DNA from: Pirellulaceae bacterium
GTDB lineage: Bacteria; Planctomycetota; Planctomycetia; Pirellulales; Pirellulaceae
Assembly (NCBI GenBank): GCA_020852965.1
Contig: JADYZV010000192.1
Coordinates: forward strand, 1-50,183
Direction of reading: 5' to 3'
DNA length: 50,183 nucleotides
The translations under genes were made by a program, and so were the position numbers. Positions 32,777 through 40,361 of this stretch are shown here, piece by piece. Every line of letters starts with the position of its first letter. Positions within the stretch are counted from its first letter, which is position 1. The notes under the pieces are model-generated. The model was not told where the DNA came from. It worked only from the letters and a program-made list of their open reading frames with translations, and did not search any database.

Positions 32777-33885
32777 CAGGCTTGTTTTTCGTCGTCAGTT
32801 TGATCGCATTTAGCTCTGTTGTACGCGCACAATTTTCCGATCAGCGCGTGTTCCAGAGCCCCATAACTACCCATGCCAGCGATGCGCTAGCGGAGGATCT
32901 ACTCCCCGAAGAACGAGTGAACATTGCCGTCTACGAAAACTGCAATCGCAGCGTGGTGCATATTGCCACGCGCTCAGCGGCGATGGAATCGTTCCATCAA
33001 CTCTCCGTGCGAGAAGGCTCGGGAAGTGGTTCGGTGCTGGACAATCGGGGCATGATTCTGACCAATCATCACGTCGTTGATGGAGCCAAAGAAATCTCCG
33101 TCAGTCTTTTCAACGGGTTGGCCTACCCAGCCGTACTGGTAGGTCAGGATCCAGATACGGACATTGCCGTTCTCAAAATCGACGCACCAGCGGACCAGCT
33201 CATACCGCTTCCATGGGGCGATGCTCAGCAACTGCGCGTGGGTCAGAAGATCTATGCAATCGGCAATCCTTTTGGGCTCGAGCGCACAATGTCGACGGGG
33301 ATGATCTCGAGTCTCAACCGACAGATACCATCGCGAGCGAAGCGAACGATGCGCGCTCTAATTCAAATCGATGCGGATCTCAACCAGGGCAATTCGGGAG
33401 GGCCGTTGTTAAACACTCGCGGCCAATTAATCGGGATGAATACGGCCATCATGAGCAGCAGTGGCGACAGCTCGGGAGTCGGCTTCGCCATTCCAGTCAG
33501 TACGCTCGAGCGCATCGTTCCGCAGTTGATTGAAAATGGTCATATCATTCGTCCCACCATTGGCGTTACGCGCGTCTACGAGAACGATGCGGGGCTATTG
33601 ATCGTTAGTGTGGCCAGTGGAGGTCCGGCTGATCAAGCAGGACTACAGGGCTTCAAATTGGTTACGCGGACGCTGCAACAAGGTCCCTATCGCTACGAAC
33701 AAAGTTCGATCGATACATCGACGGCGGATTTGATTCAATCTGTCGATGGTCAACCAGTGCGTACCGCAGACGATTTGCTAACACATATCGAGCGCAAGCA
33801 GCCTGGAGACACGGTTCGTTTGGGAATTGTCCGCAATGGCGTCCAAACCGTAGTGCCCGTCACCTTGGGACAGCCCGAGCCGTAA
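32755..33885 (+). CDS. HtrA/DegP-like serine protease with PDZ domain
   Basis: A 376-residue trypsin-like protease with a signal peptide (residues 1-25, ends VVRA). The catalytic triad is complete: His106 (ILTNHHVVDG), Asp136 (DPDTDIAVLKID) and Ser214 (LNQGNSGGPLLN). A single PDZ domain follows (residues ~268-372; GLLIVSVASGGPADQAGLQGFK and DTVRLGIVRNGVQTVVPVTLG). It probably degrades or refolds damaged envelope proteins. Its start overlaps the end of the beta-RFAP synthase gene by 22 bp, so the two may be on one transcript although their functions differ. Confidence 0.94.
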   Translation: MRFFSAMTGLFFVVSLIAFSSVVRAQFSDQRVFQSPITTHASDALAEDLLPEERVNIAVYENCNRSVVHIATRSAAMESFHQLSVREGSGSGSVLDNRGMILTNHHVVDGAKEISVSLFNGLAYPAVLVGQDPDTDIAVLKIDAPADQLIPLPWGDAQQLRVGQKIYAIGNPFGLERTMSTGMISSLNRQIPSRAKRTMRALIQIDADLNQGNSGGPLLNTRGQLIGMNTAIMSSSGDSSGVGFAIPVSTLERIVPQLIENGHIIRPTIGVTRVYENDAGLLIVSVASGGPADQAGLQGFKLVTRTLQQGPYRYEQSSIDTSTADLIQSVDGQPVRTADDLLTHIERKQPGDTVRLGIVRNGVQTVVPVTLGQPEP

Positions 33886-33920
33886 TGCTTGGTCACAAAC
33901 CTTCCCTACCTCAAGACTTC

Positions 33921-34080
33921 GTAGCTACCGTCGCCAGACGGTAGAAGAGACGAAAAGCTTGATCCTGGCAGCCCACCGCTTGGCAGCGGTGGCTACCTCG
34001 CTCGTAGCTACCGTCGCCAGACGGTAGATGAGACGAAGAGCTTGATCCTGGCAGCCCACCGCTTGGCAGCGGTGGCTACG
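33921..34080 (+). repeat. family C long direct repeat, 2 x ~83 bp
   Basis: Copies begin at 33921 and 34004. Each holds GTAGCTACCGTCGCCAGACG, then a GAGACGAAAAGCTTGATCC spacer, then CCACCGCTTGGCAGCGGTGG and CTAC. The two differ at only a few positions. Each forms two hairpins. They fill the gap between the protease gene and the convergent GGDEF-EAL gene and run right up to that gene's stop codon. Confidence 0.9.
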
Positions 34081-35976
34081 TCAGCGCGCTTGAAACCACT
34101 GCTCGAATTGTGGTGCGGGCACAGGCTTGCCGATCAAATAGCCCTGCAAAACGTCGCAACCAGCATCTCGCAAGAAATCCGCTTGCTGTTCTGTCTCGAC
34201 CCCTTCAGCCACCAGAGTCAGACCGAGTCCTGAACCGAGAGAGATGATCGAGCGCACGATGGCATCCGAGTGATGGTCGCGGATTAAGTCACGCACAAAG
34301 GACAGATCGATCTTGAGCGTGTGGATATTGAAGTTCTTGAGATAGCTCAACGACGAATAACCCGTGCCGAAGTCGTCGATGGCGATGCGGAAACCAAGTT
34401 GCGTGAGCACTCGCATGATATCGACCGCTTGCTTAACGTCTTCCACAACGGCGTTTTCGGTTATTTCGAGTTCAAACCAGGCGGGTTCCGCTTGAGTTTG
34501 ATCAAGGATTTGCTGCAACTGTTGCACGAAACGTGGGTGTCGCAATTGCTGCGGAGACACATTCACTGCGATGTTAGTGTGTTTACCCTCGGACCGCCAA
34601 CGGACGGCTTGTTCGGCCGCCAACTGGAAGACTTTGTTTCCGAGCGGGCTGATCAAACCCGTCCGCTCAGCTACTGGCACAAAACGGCTCGGCGGAATGT
34701 ACTCGCCAGACTGAGTTCTCCAGCGTGCCAGCGCTTCACAACCTACCAAGGCATTCGTGCAGGCATCGACTTTGGGCTGAAACCACAACTCGATTTCTCC
34801 GTCGTCCAAGGCTCTCCGCAATTTAGTACGGACCTGATGCCGCGCGGCGATATCGGCTTGAAGCTCTGCACTGAATAATACGACCTGATTCTTGCCCAAT
34901 GATTTGGCGGCGTACATGGCTGCGTCGGCACCCGACATCAATACATCGATTTCGGTACCGTGCTCTGGAAAATGAGTTACGCCGATACTGACGCTCATTT
35001 GAGCTTCCGCTTCGCTCAACGGGAAGGGCTCGCGGAGCGCCTGACGCAATCGTTCGTAAGGCTCCGTCCCATACATTGAATTTTGATCGGTCAACACTGC
35101 AGCGAATTCATCTCCGCCAAATCGACAAACGAAAGCGTCGTGTCCGAAGACCGACTGAATTCGCTCACCCATGGCTTGCAAAAGCAAGTCGCCGTTGGCG
35201 TGCCCCGTGTAGTCGTTGACGTGCTTGAAGTCATCCAGATCGATAAAGCAAATGTCTGCTCCCACCCCCGCTTGTTTTAGTTCAATCAGCAACTTCTCTA
35301 AGTGCTCGTAGAAATAGCGACGATTGGGCAAGCCCGTGAGCTTATCGTGCATTGCCTGTTGACGCAAACACTGTTCCGTATCGGTGTTTTCTTCGGTGAT
35401 GTCGGTAACCAGGGCAACTATCGAGTTGGCCGAACCGAGCGCATGCGAACAACTGAGCGATAACCAATACTCGCGCGGCGAATCTTGAAGCGAGACGACT
35501 TTGCCCGACCAGGGGATCCCGCTGCCGACTCGCTTCAACAGGCGAGGAAAATCGGCAATGTCGATGTTCAATATGTATAGTAGTGAATGTCCCAGAGTCG
35601 AGTGTGTGTTGACAGTCGACAAGGAAAACAAGGCCGCATTGGAATACTTGATCTCGCCCGCCTCGTTGAGGATTGCGGCACCTTCCTTGGATTGATGAAG
35701 TGCTTCGGCAATGATACTGAAGTCACTTGACTGTTCTTGTAGGGCTATTTCCGATGCCGATTCGCGAATTCTGGCCAGCGACTCAAGCACGGACTCGAAC
35801 AGGCGATAGTCGGGGTCTCCCTTGCCGCGTTCACACCATTCGTTGGCGATTAGCGCCAAGACATCGTCCACGCCGGCCCGAAGCTGGCCGGCTAGGCTCG
35901 CCTCGTACCGAGTTGAAGAGATCGCGATGGAGTTGTGAGTCGTCACCGAGGAGATCCTGAAATACGTTCCGCCCAC
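34081..35976 (-). CDS. PAS-GGDEF-EAL c-di-GMP signalling protein
   Basis: A 631-residue cytoplasmic protein. A PAS-like sensor lies at ~86-195 (SIIAEALHQSKEGAAILNEAGEIKYSN), then GGDEF at ~206-370 (motif RFGGDEF, residues 287-291, intact) and EAL at ~383-630 (CEALARW, residues 414-416, with NVSPQQL, ELEITENAV, IDDFGTGYSSL, LKIDLSFV and VAEGVET all present). Both synthase and phosphodiesterase sites therefore look functional. The inhibitory RxxD site before GGDEF is replaced (FGHD). No membrane segment is seen. The start is GTG at 35976. It could couple a signal to motility or attachment, given the flagellar genes nearby. Confidence 0.94.
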   Translation of the reverse strand: MGGTYFRISSVTTHNSIAISSTRYEASLAGQLRAGVDDVLALIANEWCERGKGDPDYRLFESVLESLARIRESASEIALQEQSSDFSIIAEALHQSKEGAAILNEAGEIKYSNAALFSLSTVNTHSTLGHSLLYILNIDIADFPRLLKRVGSGIPWSGKVVSLQDSPREYWLSLSCSHALGSANSIVALVTDITEENTDTEQCLRQQAMHDKLTGLPNRRYFYEHLEKLLIELKQAGVGADICFIDLDDFKHVNDYTGHANGDLLLQAMGERIQSVFGHDAFVCRFGGDEFAAVLTDQNSMYGTEPYERLRQALREPFPLSEAEAQMSVSIGVTHFPEHGTEIDVLMSGADAAMYAAKSLGKNQVVLFSAELQADIAARHQVRTKLRRALDDGEIELWFQPKVDACTNALVGCEALARWRTQSGEYIPPSRFVPVAERTGLISPLGNKVFQLAAEQAVRWRSEGKHTNIAVNVSPQQLRHPRFVQQLQQILDQTQAEPAWFELEITENAVVEDVKQAVDIMRVLTQLGFRIAIDDFGTGYSSLSYLKNFNIHTLKIDLSFVRDLIRDHHSDAIVRSIISLGSGLGLTLVAEGVETEQQADFLRDAGCDVLQGYLIGKPVPAPQFEQWFQAR

Positions 35977-36173
35977 TCACCCTATGTCCGGAGGATAAGC
36001 AATGCCAAACCTTAGTTCAAGGAAAGCTCACGATTATCGAAGCGATGCACAATTGCCCGACTTCGTTGGGCCGATTGTACCGCTTGTGCAACTCCCATTC
36101 ACTCGATTGGGGGAAGGCGGCGTTACTCCCGAATTAGTCGGAATAATCGGATCAGTTGGATGGCAGCCGGCTT

Positions 36174-36198
36174 AATGTGGCCCGACGCTCCGCGTCGG
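36174..36198 (-). repeat. family A repeat between direct repeats
   Basis: AATGTGGCCCGACGCTCCGC followed by GTCGG, a near-consensus copy. It is bracketed by an exact 13-bp direct repeat, ATCGGATCAGTTG, at 36146-36158 and 36219-36231; similarity extends a few bases beyond. Confidence 0.85.
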
Positions 36199-36216
36199 TG
36201 AGTTTGTTTGCAGGAA

Positions 36217-36861
36217 CTATCGGATCAGTTGAATAGCTGGCGGAGGGAGAGCTTGCGAGGGAAGTACTTCTGATGATGGTCCCGCAAAATAGAAGTACAA
36301 CGGGGCGAGGTACGGCGACTTGGCCGCTAGGTTGTTCACCGACGAGGCAGTGACATGGTGAGCGCTCGCACCATTGGCATATCGCGAGCGCCGATTCGAA
36401 CCGCTTGGCTCGACCACATCCATGGCCGACATTTCGATGCCCCTTCCTTGTCGAATTGCCACCAACGCCCCAGCGTCTGCGGCAAGAATGATATGCTCCC
36501 CGCCCCTCCCCCATAACTCCAAGCGCCAGCCAGGTGCATTCCAAGTCGTCCAGGGGAGTTGATGCGGCAGCGCCACCGCCGCCAACTCGCGAGCATCGTA
36601 GGCTCGTTTGAGCCAATCGAGCAATTCCCGTGTGCTGGCATCACGCTCAACTAGTCGTTGCAACTCTTGGCGAAAGTTGGCCGCAGAAAGGTCATTGGCG
36701 GAAGAATCTATACGCGCGGGGGTCGGCTCGTTCGCCACCACATTGTGGGTAAGAACTTGGGGAAGCGCCCCCCATGCACTCAGCAACACTAGCCCAATGA
36801 CGAGCGTCGGTTGAATTCTATCGACTAAACAAGACCGGCTACTGATTGAAAGAGTTTTCAT
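36217..36861 (-). CDS. hypothetical exported protein, 214 aa, 3' end altered by a repeat
   Basis: It begins with a long N-region and a hydrophobic segment (PTLVIGLVLLSAWGALPQVL, residues ~18-37), a signal peptide or anchor. A helical part follows (NFRQELQRLVERDASTRELLDWLKRAYDARELAAVAL), then WRLELWGRGGEHIILAADAGALVAIRQG. I do not recognise a family. The final residues PAIQLIR and the stop come from the first copy of a direct repeat that flanks a family A element; in the second copy the same frame would read on as AIQLIRLFRLIRE and then stop, so the ancestral protein was probably slightly longer. Confidence 0.65.
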   Translation of the reverse strand: MKTLSISSRSCLVDRIQPTLVIGLVLLSAWGALPQVLTHNVVANEPTPARIDSSANDLSAANFRQELQRLVERDASTRELLDWLKRAYDARELAAVALPHQLPWTTWNAPGWRLELWGRGGEHIILAADAGALVAIRQGRGIEMSAMDVVEPSGSNRRSRYANGASAHHVTASSVNNLAAKSPYLAPLYFYFAGPSSEVLPSQALPPPAIQLIR

Positions 36862-37008
36862 CTCTTCCAGAGTAATTGCCCGTCATCGGATTTCTATCTT
36901 CCAGATGCATTCGCGTAGAATTATTCATATGTCGCAGGGCGCTAGCCGAGGTTGTTGCCATCGGTCCCTTTCACCCGTGCTCCGAGCAAATTTGAATTGA
37001 GGGTAGAC

Positions 37009-38727
37009 TCATCGTGGCTCGGATAACAATGCTTCGGGAATGCGCATCACGGCAAACGAGCGATTGTCAATATACTGACCGTTGTGGATGACAGGGTACA
37101 TGATCTCCAACGCCGGAGGCTGCGATTGATAGCTGCGATCGAGCAAGACCCAACGAAAACCGTACTTCCTACTCAGATCGAGCAGTTCCTCGGTCGTCCA
37201 ATTCGTGATGCTCCCATCGTCGGCGCGCGGCGGCGCGCATTGTTCCATGCGGTGATACCACTCGATAACCGACGCATTATCCTGAGGGACATCCTTCCAA
37301 CACACCACCTCCGCCCGCTGAGCGTGCCACTTAAATGATTGTTGATACTTGGGGGTGAGCCACAGCGAATCAGGGGGAGTGCTCTCTCGAATCCATTCGC
37401 AAACAGCCAACCAATCGACGTAGCGATCGGAATCGATGACGTTCCTACCCACCGACTCGACCACTAGGCGATCGGCGGCGGGAATCGTTCGTTCCGGGCC
37501 CAAGTGAAGTTGGCTGGCTAGTCCCACCACAGTCAGCACACTCACGAAACTTGCACAAACGGCGCGCATGACTTTGCTACCAGATGTCGACTCGATTCTG
37601 GTTGGTGAACGAGTATCGGCATCTCCTCGACAATCACTAGTTGTTCTATTTTCTCGAGCCAGCCACTGCCACAACAACAGCAAACTCGCCAACGGAACCA
37701 CAACGTCCGACCAACGAAACCAATAGAATCGCAACAATCGCGCCGCGATATCCGGTCTGTCCTGCGACAGTAGGCCATCTATGGCTAAACCGATCAAGGC
37801 GAAGATCACAGCCAGCCAGGCGACACGCAATAAGCGAGCCGCTCCAGCACGTTGCTGCGAATGCTGTTGCTGGTTTGTCCTCCACAACAAAACCGTAACA
37901 GCGATAAATACAGTCAGATTAATTGCAGCCGCCCAGTGGCGCTCACCCGCGAATAATTGTGGGCTGAGGTGATGAGGTAGTCGCAGGTAGACGTGAACTT
38001 GTGCGGCGCTGACTCGATCGACGACATCGGGACCGGACAAGCCGGACAGCGCGGGGAGAACGCCGATGATCCCCAAGGCGGCACCACCAGCCAGCCAGGG
38101 AAGCTGCTGCCACAAGCGTCGTGGTAAATCGGGTTGAAACAACCACACCAGTCCTGCGCCTAGACCCGCCCAGCCACCGACCAACGGATGCCAAGCCATC
38201 GCAGCCCCCATCCACAACCAGACCCACTGCCACTTCCCAGCGATCATGCTGGCCAATCCCAGTAGCACCAAGGGATACGCAATCGTCTTAGCTTCGAAAC
38301 CGCCGACGACCCATTCCCCAGCCCAGTTCCCGTAGTGCACAGCCAGCAGCCAGCCAGCCAGTGCCAGAGCCCCCACCACAGGAGACAAATCGAGACTACG
38401 GCGCAGTCGCTGCCAGCTCCACACTAGCAGTAGCCAACTCATCAAGCGCCCCAGCCAAGCTACGGCGGCTAGGGGCAACCAGCGGGCCAACAGCCCAGCA
38501 AACATACTTGTTAGAAAATGGGAATCGTGCGACTCGAGGAACAGGTCGCCCGGAGCAAAGCTACTATCCCATAGGTGTTTGGCTTTGGGGAGATAGTGCG
38601 ACTCGTTGATCCCTGGCACGGCAGATGAGGCACACAAAAAGATCAGACATAGGTAGACCCACAGCTCGACTAGGCTGGAAAACCGCCCTCGCAGGACCCC
38701 TTCACCCCCACTTTGGACATCACTCAT
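37009..38727 (-). CDS. polytopic membrane protein, DUF6798-like
   Basis: A 572-residue protein with about nine or ten hydrophobic segments in residues 15-400 (for example LWVYLCLIFLCASSAV, LGRLMSWLLLVWSW, VVGALALAGWLLAV, LAGGAALGIIGVLPALSG, INLTVFIAVTVLLW), then a ~150-residue soluble C-terminal region (WLAVCEWIRESTPPDSLWLTPKYQQSFKWHAQRAEVVCWKDVPQD). The INESHYLPKAKHLWD start and FEAKTIAYPLVLLGLA segment recall DUF6798 proteins that I associate with planctomycetes, distantly similar to mannosyl/dolichol-type glycosyltransferases. A role in glycan transfer is a guess from the topology. It is divergent from csrA. Confidence 0.82.
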   Translation of the reverse strand: MSDVQSGGEGVLRGRFSSLVELWVYLCLIFLCASSAVPGINESHYLPKAKHLWDSSFAPGDLFLESHDSHFLTSMFAGLLARWLPLAAVAWLGRLMSWLLLVWSWQRLRRSLDLSPVVGALALAGWLLAVHYGNWAGEWVVGGFEAKTIAYPLVLLGLASMIAGKWQWVWLWMGAAMAWHPLVGGWAGLGAGLVWLFQPDLPRRLWQQLPWLAGGAALGIIGVLPALSGLSGPDVVDRVSAAQVHVYLRLPHHLSPQLFAGERHWAAAINLTVFIAVTVLLWRTNQQQHSQQRAGAARLLRVAWLAVIFALIGLAIDGLLSQDRPDIAARLLRFYWFRWSDVVVPLASLLLLWQWLARENRTTSDCRGDADTRSPTRIESTSGSKVMRAVCASFVSVLTVVGLASQLHLGPERTIPAADRLVVESVGRNVIDSDRYVDWLAVCEWIRESTPPDSLWLTPKYQQSFKWHAQRAEVVCWKDVPQDNASVIEWYHRMEQCAPPRADDGSITNWTTEELLDLSRKYGFRWVLLDRSYQSQPPALEIMYPVIHNGQYIDNRSFAVMRIPEALLSEPR

Positions 38728-38982
38728 AAAGCTGGTTTCTCACTGGACTTACAAGTGCTCCGTGGCAGTCAGGCGATTATTCACGGCAGAATTTACAAAA
38801 AATCCACAAAAACAGCATCAAGTGGTCTTGGATTTCTTGACTCGGGCCACTTTGTGCGTAGAGTGATTATATCGAGCCATGAATTGTAGTCTGGCTGAGA
38901 ATCCGCCATTAGGCGACCAATTGCTAGCCGAACATCCCAGAGTAGAAGTCGGCTCGGAGCCATAAACCAAAGGAAGGGTCTG

Positions 38983-39195
38983 ATGTTAGTACTTTCTCGC
39001 AAAAAGAACGAGAGCATCGTCATCAACAACGACATCACTATTGTTGTCGTGGAGATTCGTGGAGACAAGGTACGTTTAGGTGTGGAAGCGCCCCGCGAAG
39101 TGCCCGTGCACCGCCGCGAGGTCTATGACGCCATTCAACGTAGCCAAGAAGCCGACGATGCATCGAACAACGCCAATAGCGCTACCCAAGATTAA
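38983..39195 (+). CDS. csrA: carbon storage regulator CsrA
   Basis: A 70-residue Csr[21 protein letters not shown] at the N-terminus (Arg6-type RNA contact) followed by [29 protein letters not shown], including the second RNA-contact Arg in VHRREV. The C-terminal tail is longer and polar. It binds GGA-containing mRNA leaders to repress or stabilise them and often controls flagella and biofilm genes. A strong AGGAAGGG site precedes the ATG. In many bacteria csrA sits next to fliW; no fliW is seen here. Confidence 0.96.
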   Translation: MLVLSRKKNESIVINNDITIVVVEIRGDKVRLGVEAPREVPVHRREVYDAIQRSQEADDASNNANSATQD

Positions 39196-39398
39196 AACCG
39201 ATCGACCGCATTACCGCAACAATGCGAGTCGATTTTCAATTCAAAAAGAAAATCAGAGCCTGTATCAATTTTGCTGAGTTATCGGCGCAATTGTTATGGG
39301 CTCTCATTGTTTTCCTCCCCCAGAGTACCCTTGACCATCCGTCAGGCGAGTGCTAAAACCAGTGCTCAATTGCTGACCACAAGTCGGCAAAAGCGAAC

Positions 39399-39471
39399 GG
39401 CCCCTTCGTCTAGCGGTCTAGGACACCGCCCTTTCACGGCGGCAACATGGGTTCGATTCCCATAGGGGTCA
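39399..39471 (+). tRNA. tRNA-Glu (anticodon UUC)
   Basis: It folds as a 73-base tRNA. Acceptor GGCCCCT/AGGGGTC (one G-U pair), anticodon arm CCGCC-CTTTCAC-GGCGG with anticodon TTC, T arm ATGGG-TTCGATT-CCCAT, discriminator A. CCA is not encoded. Confidence 0.96.
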
Positions 39472-39487
39472 CTAGCCCACCCATCGC

Positions 39488-39532
39488 AAACCCTTGGTAA
39501 GCATCATCAGCCATGTTTTCCAAGGGTTTTTT
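39488..39532 (+). terminator. Rho-independent terminator after tRNA-Glu
   Basis: AAACCCTTGG pairs with CCAAGGGTTT, followed by TTT, 17 bases beyond the tRNA. It overlaps the stop codon of the opposing Sel1 gene by two bases. Confidence 0.88.
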
Positions 39533-39965
39533 AATAACCGGAAAACCCTGTGGAATAGATCGACTCTTGAATTTGTTCTTCAAGCAGTTGTTGGCGTTTG
39601 ATGCCAGTCCGCATTCGGCGTGCCGAATCGTTGCCTAAACTGATCGCAAGATCGACGTATTGCTCTGCCTGGTATAGGTCGCCTTCATCAAAATAGAGCG
39701 CTGCCAGATTCTGCGCTGCGTCGGCGTACTGCTTGTCTGCCGCTCTGGTCAGCCAAACTTTCGCCTTCTGTAGATCTCCTTCTTGGTAGTACATCGTTCC
39801 TAGGTTGTGTTCCGCGATTACGTTCCCCTGTTTCGCCGCTTGCATGTACCACAGCTCTGCTTCTGCCTGATCTTTCTCGACATGGTTTCCGTACAGATAG
39901 AACTCACCCAATGCAACTTGAGCGGCCGAGAAACCACCTTCAGCAACTGCCCGGAACAGCCGCAT
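39531..39965 (-). CDS. Sel1-repeat protein, probably 5' truncated
   Basis: A 144-residue frame with three to four Sel1/TPR-like units: LFRAVAEGGFSAAQVALGEFYLYG, LWYMQAAKQGNVIAEHNLGTMYYQEGD, WLTRAADKQYADAAQNLAALYFDEGD, YVDLAISLGNDSARRM. Such solenoids mediate protein contacts. The frame starts inside the first unit with no signal peptide. Just upstream, in another frame, lies SPTLAIIFLCGCSG, which resembles a lipoprotein signal, and then a family C repeat. A frameshift or repeat insertion that removed the real N-terminus is therefore likely. It may be a pseudogene. Confidence 0.6.
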   Translation of the reverse strand: MRLFRAVAEGGFSAAQVALGEFYLYGNHVEKDQAEAELWYMQAAKQGNVIAEHNLGTMYYQEGDLQKAKVWLTRAADKQYADAAQNLAALYFDEGDLYQAEQYVDLAISLGNDSARRMRTGIKRQQLLEEQIQESIYSTGFSGY

Positions 39966-40052
39966 AGAAAAATAATGGCAAGCGTAGGGCTGAAAAGCGC
40001 ATAGGCTAGTTGGTCAACGCCACGTTGTGATTGAAATGCCTCGCTTGGCAGG

Positions 40053-40140
40053 CTCTTTGTAGGTACCTTCGCCAGAAGGTGGACGCCCAACCCGTTCCAC
40101 GCTCTGGCGAGCGTAGCGACGAAGAAGTGTCGTTGACCAA
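40053..40140. repeat. family C-like repeat
   Basis: GTAGGTACCTTCGCCAGAAGGTGG followed by CACGCTCTGGCGAGCGTAGCG. It is related to the 33921 elements by the GTAGGTACC-TTCGCCAGAAGG hairpin. It lies just upstream of the Sel1 frame. Nothing else is seen between it and the HEAT-like gene apart from A/T-rich DNA. Confidence 0.6.
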
Positions 40141-40361
40141 CTAGGCCGTACACGGTTTGCTGAGTCGTATTGGAAATGTAGTTCATCTATTGTCTCCCTC
40201 TTGTTTCTGTTAGTAGCGTTTTATGTTGGCGCAAATGCAAGTTAGCGATTTGAATGCGCAATCCAGTCTGTAAGTAGTACACGCGACTGCCTCGGCTCTA
40301 TCGTGAAAAACCGTTGTATCGAAATTCTTTCTCGATTAAAAATCGTCGCCGTAAAAAAAAT

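Noticed and set aside
36152-36616. Minus-strand frame of 154 codons over the 36.2-36.9 kb gene
   Set aside because: It is an alternative frame of the exported protein gene, runs through a repeat, and has no start signal.
39818-40186. Minus-strand frame of 122 codons containing a lipobox-like segment
   Set aside because: Its first part is repeat sequence and its last part is antiregister to the Sel1 units; kept only as a hint of a frameshift.
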